This document shows, one piece after another, positions 54,974 through 64,000 of a stretch of 64,000 nt of DNA. The stretch spans positions 62,001 to 126,000 of the forward strand of contig NZ_PXZM01000018.1 in NCBI RefSeq assembly GCF_003013395.1, read 5' to 3'. The DNA comes from Brevibacillus fortis (GTDB taxonomy: Bacteria; Bacillota; Bacilli; Brevibacillales; Brevibacillaceae). The notes below the pieces were generated by a model. The model searched no databases, was not told the DNA's origin, and saw only the letters and a program-made list of their open reading frames with translations. Both the position numbers and the translations under genes were made by a program. Numbering within the stretch: the first letter of the stretch is position 1; every line of letters begins with the position of its first letter.

Positions 54974-56410
54974 ATGAAATTTTGGCAGAGGATATTTTTA
55001 TGTACATTAATCATATTTGAAATCTTTTTTGTACCAGCATCCATATACCTGATTGATAGCAGCTTTGAACTAAATCTCAATATGGAGATCCGTTCCGGAA
55101 TAAGTGAACAGGATCGATTTGCTAACTCTTTAGAATCAAATCTATATCTGCTTAAAGTTCAAAAATCTTCAAACCCGGATACTGAAGGAGTTGGCAAACA
55201 AAACATAGATTCAATGATTAGTACTTACTTGAACAACCTCGGAGAACAGGATGTATATCTGGATGTAATAGATGAAAATAATAAGGTTATTTTCAGTCAT
55301 TTTAAAAACAACAAGATAACTCTTACTCATCGAGAAGAATTAAACATCCCATCAGATAAAGTAAATTACATTATACGGGATTTAGGGGAGAAGACTTACT
55401 TATTTATAGCTAAGAATATTTCCTTGGAAAATAATCACTATAAGGTTTCTTACGTTAAAGATATTTCGAGTGTTTATGAAAATAGAAAAGACTTATTAAG
55501 CCTTTTAATCAAGTTAAATGCTCTTATTTCAGCAATTTTGGTCATCGTTACCATACTCATGAGCATGTTTATAGTAAAACCGATTAATAAACTTATTAAG
55601 TCAACAAGAATAATTGCAAGCGGGAATTTCAGCGAAAGAGTAAAGGTGAAATCGAATGATGAAATCGGGTTGTTAGCGGAAAATTTCAACTTGATGGCCG
55701 TTGATGTAGAAGATAAAGTAAACCAACTTAAAAAAACTTCAGAAGACAAGCAAAGATTTATCGATAACCTGGTACATGAGCTAAGGACTCCCTTAACTTC
55801 GATCATAGGCTATGCGGATTATTTACGAACGAATAAATATGATGAAAAGACTTATATCAACTCATTAAGCTTTATCTATGAAGAAGGAAAGCGACTAGAG
55901 AAACTGACATTTAAGCTTATGGAGCTCATTGTTTTGCGAAAAGAAGATTTTGAGTTGAAAAAGGGAAAACTTGACGAACTTTTTGTGGAAATCAAAAATT
56001 CCTTTATTCCAAAGCTGAACATAAAGAATATTGATCTGGAAATATCGACGGAGCATCTTAGTGTTTTAATGGATAAGGATTTGATGAAAATTTTACTTGC
56101 AAACCTGATAGACAATGCGATTAAAGCATCGAAGAACAACGATAAAATACTTCTACGTTCATACAGAAATACTGAGTCAAAAATTATTCTGGAAGTGAAA
56201 GATACAGGGATCGGTATTCCTGATGACGACATAACAAAAGTCTTTGAGCCATTCTTTATGTCCGACAAATCGAGATCGAGAGCGAATGGAGGAGGGCTCG
56301 GGCTCGGACTTTCATTATGTAAGGAGATCGCGAAAATTCATGACGCTGAAATAAGAATAGAAAGTAAGCTCGGTGAAGGTACAATGATACAATTGGTTTT
56401 TCATTGTTAA
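54974..56410 (+). CDS. Sensor histidine kinase
   Basis: This 478-residue kinase has two membrane helices (about 5-27 and 178-200), an extracellular domain of about 150 residues, a HAMP linker (VKPINKLIKSTRIIASGNF), the H-box NLVHELRTPLTS with His near residue 268, N-box LLANLIDNAIKAS near 375, and G-boxes DTGIGIP and GGGLGLGLSL. It is co-transcribed with the response regulator. The large external domain suggests sensing of an envelope or peptide signal. Base composition is AT-rich compared with the rest of the window. Confidence 0.94.
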   Translation: MKFWQRIFLCTLIIFEIFFVPASIYLIDSSFELNLNMEIRSGISEQDRFANSLESNLYLLKVQKSSNPDTEGVGKQNIDSMISTYLNNLGEQDVYLDVIDENNKVIFSHFKNNKITLTHREELNIPSDKVNYIIRDLGEKTYLFIAKNISLENNHYKVSYVKDISSVYENRKDLLSLLIKLNALISAILVIVTILMSMFIVKPINKLIKSTRIIASGNFSERVKVKSNDEIGLLAENFNLMAVDVEDKVNQLKKTSEDKQRFIDNLVHELRTPLTSIIGYADYLRTNKYDEKTYINSLSFIYEEGKRLEKLTFKLMELIVLRKEDFELKKGKLDELFVEIKNSFIPKLNIKNIDLEISTEHLSVLMDKDLMKILLANLIDNAIKASKNNDKILLRSYRNTESKIILEVKDTGIGIPDDDITKVFEPFFMSDKSRSRANGGGLGLGLSLCKEIAKIHDAEIRIESKLGEGTMIQLVFHC

Positions 56411-56471
56411 CAACCTTCAACGAAAAACTCTTGTCTAACTTTAATAGAATATTGGAGCATTGCGTATCGGA

Positions 56472-56520
56472 AAAAACAGACCAAGACTGTATTGTACAAG
56501 TTTTGGTCTGTTTTTGTTGA
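56472..56520 (+). terminator. Terminator after the histidine kinase gene
   Basis: AAAAACAGACCAA (56472-56484) pairs with TTGGTCTGTTTTT (56503-56515) and leads into more T's. The rest of the gap to 56712 holds only a promoter. Confidence 0.9.
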
Positions 56521-56632
56521 TGCTCCAAAGAAATCCGTTAACCGCAATGTCATTCCTACGCTCCAATTTGTTCTTCCGATAGTAGTAGGTTGCTTCAAGG
56601 ATGCCGACAATACCATATTAGAAGGGAAATAT

Positions 56633-56661
56633 TTACATACAATTCACGAATGCTGTAAAAT
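56633..56661 (+). promoter_or_regulatory. Promoter upstream of the NRPS gene
   Basis: TTTACA (56633-56638) and TAAAAT (56656-56661) are about 17 bp apart. A short CCAGA/TCTGG hairpin with a T-tract follows near 56670, which might attenuate transcription. Confidence 0.5.
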
Positions 56662-56712
56662 ACTGTAAGCCAGATGTTTCTGGTTTTATTGCTGTGGAGG
56701 TGAAATTTTAAT

Positions 56713-56877
56713 GTGGGGACAGGAAAGACGGTTCAACGATCATTACGTTCGGAGATTGAACATCACCTGAAAGAACGTGGTTACACACTGAAATTATCTC
56801 CTCATATGGGGCAGAAAAAAGTAGGCTACTTTTCTCTGTCTATACACAAAAAAAAGAATAGGTGGAGGAAAAAATGA
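56713..56877 (+). pseudogene. Truncated XRE-type regulator remnant overlapping the NRPS start
   Basis: A 54-codon frame from GTG 56713 (GGAGG 12 nt upstream) reads SLRSEIEHHLKERGYTLK, much like the N-terminus of XRE HTH regulators common in Brevibacillus and Paenibacillus. The HTH itself is then lost in a Lys-rich tail. Its TGA (56875-56877) overlaps the NRPS ATG (ATGA). It may be a decayed gene kept for translational coupling. Confidence 0.45.
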
Positions 56878-59800
56878 GAAGCGAAAATCCCGATCAGTTT
56901 TACAGATTATCTCATGCACAAAAAAGAATCTGGTATATCGAAAATCTGTATCCTGACACCAGCATAAATTTGCAAACGATAAGTTCGTATGTTCAACAAG
57001 ACATTAACTTTGAAGTCCTTGAAGAAGCCATTACTCTTTTCATGCGAAAGCATGAAAGTATCCGGCTGAGGTTATCTTCTGTTGATGGAGAAATCAAACA
57101 GTATTTTTCTGACTTTGATCCCATTCATTTTGAAACCATTTATTTTAATATGTACGAAAATCCGTGGGAGGAATTTGACCGAAGATTATTAGCGAAGGAA
57201 TATTTTCAACACAACATGCTTGATACCCCGTTGTTCGCAATTTATTTTTTCAAAATTGAGGATAGACAAGGATTTATTTTTAAAATACACCATATCATTT
57301 CAGATGGATGGTCAAATGCATTATTTGTTAATTTCATTTGGGATTACTATCAAGCACAGGGAGACCCATCCCTACAATCGTCTTTACTAGATACATTTCA
57401 TAATCACACATTCTCCTATATCGATTATTTGGAAAAAGAGGCTGCATACTTAGATTCTTCAGATAGGTTTATCAAAAATGAGAATTTTTGGCTAGAAAAA
57501 TATGCAGATTTACCAGAAAGAGCAATGACTGATAGTAAGCAGATAAAAGCCAATCGGAAAACGTATCTGTTTACCGATGAACAATCTGCATCTATTCGAA
57601 ACTTTATTAGTGACAATCAAAAATCGTACAATACTTTCTTTACTTCAGTCATGTATGTCTATCTGCATAAAGTTTATAATATTGAGGATATTGTTTTAGG
57701 TACTCCTGTATACAACAGAGCGGGCAAAGAAGAGCGAGCCCTTTTTGGCATGTGTACATCTACCCTACCACTTAGACTGAAGAGTTCCCCTAACGTAACC
57801 ATTTCCGAGCTGATGACTTATGTCCACCAAGAGACTAAACGTTCTTATATTCATCAAAAATATCCGTTTGATCTATTGTTTCCCATATTACAAACAAAGC
57901 ACGGTAATCTTGAAAGTCTACATGATGTTACATTGAATTTTTTGAATTCCAAGTCTTTTCATAAAATCAATGGAGTACCTGTTATTTCAGAATGGCATTT
58001 CACTGGACAACAAATCGAACCACTTCAGGTAAGCATACGTGAAGGGAATGAACATAAGCTTACCCTGTATATAGATTATAAAACGGACCAATTCAGCGAT
58101 GAGGAAATCGATCTCATTTATTGGAGATTGAAGTGTATTATTAGTGAAATTCTCGACAAGAAAAACATCAGATTGAAGGAATTGCAACTGTTGGACCAGT
58201 CAGAAAGAAAGGTGCTTCTGGAAGACTTCAACGATACAGAGAAAGAATTGAAGAAGAAGAGTGTTCATGAGATGTTTGCAGAGCAAGCTTCTTTGACACC
58301 CGATAACATAGCTATTGTATTCAAAGAAAGATCGCTAACCTATGCGGAGTTGGATAGGAAAACGAATCAATTGGCCCGATTACTACAAGCGAAGGGAGTC
58401 GGCGAGGAGAGTGTTGTAGGGGTCATGATGGTTCGTTCAGACCTTTATTTATTAAGTATCCTGGCCATATTGAAAACGGGAGCGGTCATTCTGCCTCTTG
58501 ATCCCGATTATCCTCAGGAACGAATTCGATACATGCTTAATGACAGCCGTCCAATTCTTATACTCACAGATGGCTCTAAGTTAGAGGAACTATATGATGA
58601 ACAAACGGTACTCTCCATAGATCAAGCACTCACTTCTGCAACAGGTATGTCATCTTCCCATGTGCTACGATCTAGAAAAGATCCCGGTCCTCTATATATT
58701 ATTTATACTTCTGGCTCCACCGGGACGCCGAAAGGAATTATTATTGAACACGGTACAATAACAAATCTAATTCAATGGCAACAGACTGAAATGATGACGG
58801 ACCTTCCCTACCCTAAGATACTCCAGTTTGCTTCCATTAACTTCGATGTCTGCTATCAAGAAATTTTCAGTGCGTTATTATGTGGCGCCGAGCTACATGT
58901 AATACCAGATGAGCAAAAGGGGAATCCCGAAGCAGTCGTTCAGTTTATTGCAGAGAATGAACTAGAAGTCGTATATTTTTCTACCGCCTATCTAAAATAT
59001 GTGGCTTCAGAAATAGATTTATTAAAAGGTTTGTTTAAAGGCAGGTTACGTCACCTCATTGTCGCTGGCGAACAATTGGTTATTAATCCAGATCTGAGAT
59101 CATTTTTACAAGAAAATGAAGTAATACTACATAATCATTATGGTCCGTCGGAAACACATGTAGTTACTGCACTTGCTATTCACCCGAAATCTGGCAATGT
59201 CCCAAGTATTCCATCTATAGGACGTCCCATTTGGAATACCGGGATATATATCATAAGTCCGGATTTTGACTTGCAACCAATCGGCGTGTCCGGTGAATTA
59301 TGCATTAGTGGCGTAGGACTTGCTCGTAGCTATGTTAACCTTCCTGACATGACGTCAGAGAAATTCATTACTAACCCATTTGATCCGGAAAAAAGAATGT
59401 ATCGGACAGGCGACCTAGCAAGGTGGTTGCCAGATGGGAATATTGAATATTTAGGACGTATGGACAATCAGGTTAAAATCCGTGGATTTCGCGTTGAGCT
59501 TGGAGAAGTGGAAACACATCTTCTGGATATTGAATCCATAAAGGAAACAGTGGTAGTACCCTGGAAAGATGTATATGGTCAGGTACAACTTTGCGCATAT
59601 TTCGTTGATGATGGGCACTGGACGCCTCGCCAACTAAGAACGATCCTTTCTAAAGAACTACCTGGATATATGATCCCTTCCTGCTACATACGTATGGAGC
59701 GATTGCCACTCACTGCAAACGGGAAGGTCGACTCAAAAGCACTGCCTGCCCCGGAAACAAGCATGCTTACTGAAGAGGAGGGCGTAGGTCCCCGAAATGC

Positions 59801-62800
59801 ACTGGAACAAAAACTCCATGAGGTATGGCAGGATGTACTACAAATACAAAGCATCAGTATTGAGGACAATTTCTTTGATATAGGGGGCCATTCACTAAGG
59901 GCTGCTACTCTGGTGACCAAGCTTCATAAAGAGTTGCATATCAACCTTAGTTTGCGAGAAGTTTTTCAGACCCAAACCATCGAGCAAATGGCTCAAGTTA
60001 TTAGAGGCAAAGAGAAAGTCGTCTACACCGCCATTCCCGTAATCGAAGACAGGGAGTCGTACCCATTGTCTTCCGCTCAAAAACGTATGTATATATTAAA
60101 CCACTTAGAGGATGGAAAACTTATTTACAATATGCCTGGCATGCTGTTGATCGAGGGATTGCTATGTCGATTCCGTCTGGAGACTGCATTCCGCGATTTA
60201 ATCTCACGTCATGAAACCCTGCGAACCGGCTTTGAGATGGTAGAAGGGGAGCCTTCGCAACGAATATATCGGGAAGTGGACTTTGCTTTGGACTTTCATA
60301 TAGCTTGTGAGGAGGAAGCAACGAAACTGTTCAGGACATTCATTCGTCCATTTGATCTTAAGAAGGCACCGCTTTTGAGGGTTGGGCTCATTCAAATAAC
60401 GAGTGAACGCCATCTTCTATTTATTGACATGCATCACATCATAGCGGATGGGGTTTCCATATCGATCCTACTGAGGGATCTTGTTCACTTATATAATGGG
60501 ACAAAGTTGCCTGATCTACGGATTCAGTACAAAGACTACGCCGTGTGGCAGCAATCGAACTTGCAGGATATCATGAAACGGCAAGAGGCATATTGGCTGG
60601 ATGTGCTAAGCGGAGATCTCCCGAATCTAGAGTTGCCTTTGGATTATTCACGACCGTCTATTCAAACTTACAACGGGCAAACTTTCCGATTTGTGATCGA
60701 AGCTCAGACGAGAGAGGGAATTCGGCATCTCTCGGAGGATACCGGAACGACATTGTTCATGGTACTACTCGCGGTCTATACTCTCATGCTTCATAAATAT
60801 ACGGGGCAGGAAGATATCATTGTGGGTACGCCAATTGCGGGTAGATCCCATGAGGACCTTTATCCACTGATGGGCATGTTTGTGAACACGCTCGCTATCC
60901 GAAGCTACCCGAGGGGTGATCAATCATTTCTATCTTTTCTCGAAGAAGTTAGACAAACGACGCTAGGAGCTTTCGAACATCAAGACTATCCGTTTGATCA
61001 GTTGGTAGATAGACTGCAAATTCAGCGGGATGTCAGCCGTAACCCAGTGTTTAATACGTTGTTTACTTTGCATAATGAGATAAATCTTGATGTGCAAATG
61101 GATGGTTTACTGTTGAAACGGTACCCTAGCGATTATTCGATATCAAAATTTGATTTGAGTTTTGACGTAACTGAATGCGAGAACGGGTTGGAGTGCAGTT
61201 TTGAATATGCTACTGCCTTGTTCGATCCAGATACGATCGAGCGAATGGCTAAGCACTATAGTCAATTAATCAGATCTATTGTGGAAGATCCTTCAACAAA
61301 GCTTGCTCACATCCGAATGATAACACCAGCGGAAGAGACAAAGATTCTTCATGAATTTAGCAGTCCTGAATATGCCAATTATTCACGGGAGAAGACGATC
61401 AACATCTTGTTTGAGGAGCAGGTAGTACGAACGCCTGAACAGATTGCGGTGTGGTTCGAAGGGGAACGGATTACTTACAAGGAGCTTAATGAAAAGGCCA
61501 ATCGGCTGGCTCGCACATTACGGGCTCAATGTGTGCAACCAGATCAGTTAGTAGGTATACTTGCGGAACGTTCGCTGGAGATGATTATTGGTATTTTAGC
61601 AGTCCTCAAATCAGGAGGCGCCTTTGTGCCAATAGATCCCGGATATCCTGCGGAGCGCATCGAGTTTATGCTAGAGGATTCGCAGGTTGAAGTGCTCCTT
61701 GCACAAACCCACTTGAAGGAGAAGGCTTTCTTTGCAGGCAGGTGGATCATGCTAGATGAATCAGTGTCTTATGCTGAAGAGAGCACGAACCTCGTGTCGA
61801 TCCATGCGCCGACGAATCTGGGCTATGTCATATACACTTCAGGAACGACCGGACGACCAAAGGGCGTCATGATTGAACATCAGCAAATGATGGTGATGGC
61901 AAGTGCTTGGAATCAAGCGTACCAATTGGAGAATGCGGCTATTAGGTGGCTACAAACGGCAAGCTTTTCATTCGATGTCTTTACCGGCGACTGGATACGT
62001 GCTCTCTTATTCGGTGGTGAACTGATCCTTTGCTCCAGCTATGCGAGGCTCAATCCAGCAGAAATGTATGAATTGTTTCGGAAGCATAACATTCAAGCGT
62101 GGGATACAACACCAGCAATAGTCATCCCATTTATGGATTATGTTTATGAAAATCGCTTAGACATCGATAGTCTTCAGTTACTTGTCATAGGAGCAGATCA
62201 TTTTCCAGTAGAAGAATATCTCAAATTGTTCAAACGGTACGGTACACATATGAGAATTCTTAACAGCTATGGAGTGACTGAGACGTGTATCGATGCTTGC
62301 TATTTTGAACAGTCGACATTCAAACCACTTATGCGTGTACCAATTGGCAAAGCTTTGCCGTCGGTTCATCTGTACATTCTAAATGCGGAGTTAGCACCTC
62401 AGCCTATCGGTGTTGTTGGAGAGTTATATATAGGTGGTGACTGCGTAGGTCGGGGGTATTTCAACGATTTAGTAAAAACGTCTCAAAAATTTGTGGACAA
62501 TCCTTACCAGCTAAACGGAAAGATATACAGGACAGGAGATTTGGCAAGATGGTTACCTGACGGGAATGTCGAATATTTGGGACGGTTAGACGACCAGATC
62601 AAATTCAACGGTTACCGGATCGAGTTGGGTGAAATTGAATCGCAGTTATTGAGCATAGTTGGTATAAAACGTGCTATTGCTATCACACGTGATGAATACG
62701 AGCAGAAGAGGCTGTGCGCCTATTTTGTTGGAGATCGGCCTTATTCTAGTAACGAACTTAGGGATGCTCTCTTGGAAAAACTGCCCGCATACATGATACC

Positions 62801-64000
62801 GACACACTTTGTACAACTACCCCAGCTACCACTGACTCCGAATGGGAAAGTTGATCGTAAAGCCCTACCTGCACCTTCAGGGAGGCGAATGACCGAAAGT
62901 TCGTATGAATCTCCAAGAAATACGGTGGAAAGCGTTCTCGTATCGATATGGCAGAGTGTTCTAGGCGTCGAAAAAATCGGGATCAGAGATCATTTTTTTG
63001 AACTAGGGGGCGACTCGATTAAATCGATTCAGGTTGCTTCCAGACTGTATCAAGCGGGATACAGGCTAAACGTAAAAGATTTATTTAAATATACGACTAT
63101 CGCCAAAATAAGCGCCTTTATCGTTCCTGTTAGCAGAGTAGCGGAACAAGGAACGGTGGAGGGACCAAGTAAACTTACACCGATTCAACATTGGTTTAAT
63201 CAAGTATGGACTGTTGATCCACATCATTTTAACCAAGCGGTCATGCTATTTCGGAAGCAGGGGTGGGACGAAGGTTCACTCTGCGAAGCATTGGAAAAGA
63301 TCGTCGTACATCACGATGCGCTGCGAACGGTACTAAGGGAATCAGAAACTGGGGTAGAAGCTTGGATACGGGGCGTTCAGGAAGGTGAACTATTTAGTTT
63401 AGAGGTATTTGATTTCAGGAATATGAAAAATCCAGCACAATATATAGAGATTCATGCTAACGAGATCCAAAGTAGTATTTGCCTAAAAAACGGTCCGTTG
63501 GTGAAGGGTGGTTTGTTCCGCTGCGTGGACGGAGACCATTTGCTTATTGTCATCCATCATTTCGTGGTGGACGGGATTTCATGGAGGATCCTGCTTGATG
63601 ATTTGGCAACAGGTTATGAGCAATCTCTTGCTGGTGATACTATTTGTTTGCCGAAAAAAACGGATTCCTTCCGAGATTGGACAGAACAGTTGTCCCTCTT
63701 CTCTCAGAGCTCTTTATTCCAGAGTGATCGGGAGTACTGGAGGCAGGGTGGCAGGTTCCAGCACGAATGCTTGCTAGCAAAAAACACCCAAGAGATGCCA
63801 GTGGCCAAAGACATTAAAAACGTAATCGTTCTGTTGAACAACGTGGAAACAGAACAGCTTTTAAAGCTGACGCACCGAGCATACAATACGGAAGTGAACG
63901 ATCTTCTCCTGACGGCACTAGGCTTGGCGATTCACCATTGGACGGGTATGAAACATGTGCTAATTAATCTGGAGAGTCATGGCCGGGAAGGTATTCCTGT
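56874..64000 (+). CDS. Non-ribosomal peptide synthetase, modules C-A-T-C-A-T-E (incomplete at window end)
   Basis: An open frame of 2375 codons starts at ATG 56874 behind GGTGGAGG and runs off the window. Domains: condensation (HHIISDG near residue 140); adenylation 1 (about 463-960, YTSGSTGTPKG, YRTGDLARWLPDG); carrier (GGHSL near 1005); condensation 2 (about 1060-1480, HHIIADG near 1190); adenylation 2 (about 1510-2000, YTSGTTGRPKG); carrier 2 (GGDSI near 2045); and an epimerisation domain (from 2100, HHFVVDGISWRIL near 2230). By hand, A1 specificity residues read D-V-Q-?-I-A-H-V-V, like the known proline code, and A2 D-V-G-D-V-G-S-I-D, close to the ornithine code. The epimerase predicts D-Orn. 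A first condensation domain with no upstream module suggests fatty-acyl initiation, so the product may start acyl-Pro-D-Orn. Confidence 0.93.
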   Translation, partial: MRSENPDQFYRLSHAQKRIWYIENLYPDTSINLQTISSYVQQDINFEVLEEAITLFMRKHESIRLRLSSVDGEIKQYFSDFDPIHFETIYFNMYENPWEEFDRRLLAKEYFQHNMLDTPLFAIYFFKIEDRQGFIFKIHHIISDGWSNALFVNFIWDYYQAQGDPSLQSSLLDTFHNHTFSYIDYLEKEAAYLDSSDRFIKNENFWLEKYADLPERAMTDSKQIKANRKTYLFTDEQSASIRNFISDNQKSYNTFFTSVMYVYLHKVYNIEDIVLGTPVYNRAGKEERALFGMCTSTLPLRLKSSPNVTISELMTYVHQETKRSYIHQKYPFDLLFPILQTKHGNLESLHDVTLNFLNSKSFHKINGVPVISEWHFTGQQIEPLQVSIREGNEHKLTLYIDYKTDQFSDEEIDLIYWRLKCIISEILDKKNIRLKELQLLDQSERKVLLEDFNDTEKELKKKSVHEMFAEQASLTPDNIAIVFKERSLTYAELDRKTNQLARLLQAKGVGEESVVGVMMVRSDLYLLSILAILKTGAVILPLDPDYPQERIRYMLNDSRPILILTDGSKLEELYDEQTVLSIDQALTSATGMSSSHVLRSRKDPGPLYIIYTSGSTGTPKGIIIEHGTITNLIQWQQTEMMTDLPYPKILQFASINFDVCYQEIFSALLCGAELHVIPDEQKGNPEAVVQFIAENELEVVYFSTAYLKYVASEIDLLKGLFKGRLRHLIVAGEQLVINPDLRSFLQENEVILHNHYGPSETHVVTALAIHPKSGNVPSIPSIGRPIWNTGIYIISPDFDLQPIGVSGELCISGVGLARSYVNLPDMTSEKFITNPFDPEKRMYRTGDLARWLPDGNIEYLGRMDNQVKIRGFRVELGEVETHLLDIESIKETVVVPWKDVYGQVQLCAYFVDDGHWTPRQLRTILSKELPGYMIPSCYIRMERLPLTANGKVDSKALPAPETSMLTEEEGVGPRNALEQKLHEVWQDVLQIQSISIEDNFFDIGGHSLRAATLVTKLHKELHINLSLREVFQTQTIEQMAQVIRGKEKVVYTAIPVIEDRESYPLSSAQKRMYILNHLEDGKLIYNMPGMLLIEGLLCRFRLETAFRDLISRHETLRTGFEMVEGEPSQRIYREVDFALDFHIACEEEATKLFRTFIRPFDLKKAPLLRVGLIQITSERHLLFIDMHHIIADGVSISILLRDLVHLYNGTKLPDLRIQYKDYAVWQQSNLQDIMKRQEAYWLDVLSGDLPNLELPLDYSRPSIQTYNGQTFRFVIEAQTREGIRHLSEDTGTTLFMVLLAVYTLMLHKYTGQEDIIVGTPIAGRSHEDLYPLMGMFVNTLAIRSYPRGDQSFLSFLEEVRQTTLGAFEHQDYPFDQLVDRLQIQRDVSRNPVFNTLFTLHNEINLDVQMDGLLLKRYPSDYSISKFDLSFDVTECENGLECSFEYATALFDPDTIERMAKHYSQLIRSIVEDPSTKLAHIRMITPAEETKILHEFSSPEYANYSREKTINILFEEQVVRTPEQIAVWFEGERITYKELNEKANRLARTLRAQCVQPDQLVGILAERSLEMIIGILAVLKSGGAFVPIDPGYPAERIEFMLEDSQVEVLLAQTHLKEKAFFAGRWIMLDESVSYAEESTNLVSIHAPTNLGYVIYTSGTTGRPKGVMIEHQQMMVMASAWNQAYQLENAAIRWLQTASFSFDVFTGDWIRALLFGGELILCSSYARLNPAEMYELFRKHNIQAWDTTPAIVIPFMDYVYENRLDIDSLQLLVIGADHFPVEEYLKLFKRYGTHMRILNSYGVTETCIDACYFEQSTFKPLMRVPIGKALPSVHLYILNAELAPQPIGVVGELYIGGDCVGRGYFNDLVKTSQKFVDNPYQLNGKIYRTGDLARWLPDGNVEYLGRLDDQIKFNGYRIELGEIESQLLSIVGIKRAIAITRDEYEQKRLCAYFVGDRPYSSNELRDALLEKLPAYMIPTHFVQLPQLPLTPNGKVDRKALPAPSGRRMTESSYESPRNTVESVLVSIWQSVLGVEKIGIRDHFFELGGDSIKSIQVASRLYQAGYRLNVKDLFKYTTIAKISAFIVPVSRVAEQGTVEGPSKLTPIQHWFNQVWTVDPHHFNQAVMLFRKQGWDEGSLCEALEKIVVHHDALRTVLRESETGVEAWIRGVQEGELFSLEVFDFRNMKNPAQYIEIHANEIQSSICLKNGPLVKGGLFRCVDGDHLLIVIHHFVVDGISWRILLDDLATGYEQSLAGDTICLPKKTDSFRDWTEQLSLFSQSSLFQSDREYWRQGGRFQHECLLAKNTQEMPVAKDIKNVIVLLNNVETEQLLKLTHRAYNTEVNDLLLTALGLAIHHWTGMKHVLINLESHGREGIP

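Noticed and set aside
56407-56616. Minus-strand 69-codon frame as a possible transposase remnant
   Set aside because: Most of it is the complement of the kinase-gene terminator hairpin, and no transposase motif or terminal repeat is visible.

Overview
The window reads as a chromosomal segment of an endospore-forming, low-to-mid GC Firmicute, most likely a Brevibacillus or close Paenibacillaceae relative. This is an inference from a complete gerA-type germination operon, strong AGGAGG-type ribosome binding sites with frequent TTG/GTG starts, menaquinone-type formate dehydrogenase genes like those of Bacillus, and NRPS and lanthipeptide genes. No rRNA, tRNA, CRISPR array or intact insertion sequence was seen.

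Layout. 1-5173: a truncated P-loop ATPase regulator (minus), a VOC-fold protein, and a large collagen-like protein carrying TIG repeats and a C-terminal SGNH/GDSL esterase. 5265-8778 (minus): a germinant-receptor operon gerAA-gerAB-gerAC, each gene overlapping the next by GTGA. 8938-19694: two tandem paralogous formate dehydrogenase operons, each with a catalytic subunit and a DUF1641 partner. They are followed by PsiE- and MpsC-like genes and by moaA and moeA, which make the molybdenum cofactor the enzymes need. The second operon is preceded by a structured leader ending in a 17-bp terminator hairpin. 19859-22111: an orphan short UvrA2-like ATPase.

22367-34263: a long co-directional block made of a TetR regulator, an amidohydrolase-fold protein, an enoyl-CoA hydratase, an acyl-CoA ligase, an M42 aminopeptidase, a serine hydrolase and a complete Dpp/Opp-type peptide importer. 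It looks like one uptake, hydrolysis and acyl-catabolism unit. 34428-45537: smaller genes (dapF, an AHSA1/ArsR pair, pepT, a BmrR-like MerR regulon with two near-identical 19-bp-spacer promoters, a TehB-like methyltransferase, an alpha/beta hydrolase, GNATs, katG), plus traces of decayed genes.

45835-53141: a compact class I lanthipeptide cluster lanA-lanB-lanT-lanC-lanD. The 43-residue precursor has an FDLD leader box and a nisin/epidermin-like ring A/B motif, and it ends in Cys-Cys. With the EpiD-like decarboxylase this predicts a C-terminal AviCys. The core is only about 21 residues and has five Cys, and no dedicated leader protease or LanFEG/LanI immunity gene is visible. 53433-56410: a secreted PepSY-like protein and an OmpR/histidine kinase pair. 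56874 to the window end: the start of a large NRPS with domains C-A-T-C-A-T-E. Its specificity residues suggest Pro then D-Orn, and its first condensation domain looks like a lipoinitiation domain. A truncated XRE-regulator remnant overlaps its start codon.

The best candidates for something undescribed are the lanthipeptide and the NRPS product. Next come the attenuated formate dehydrogenase leader, the twin MerR promoters, and the mixed acyl-CoA/peptide-uptake operon.
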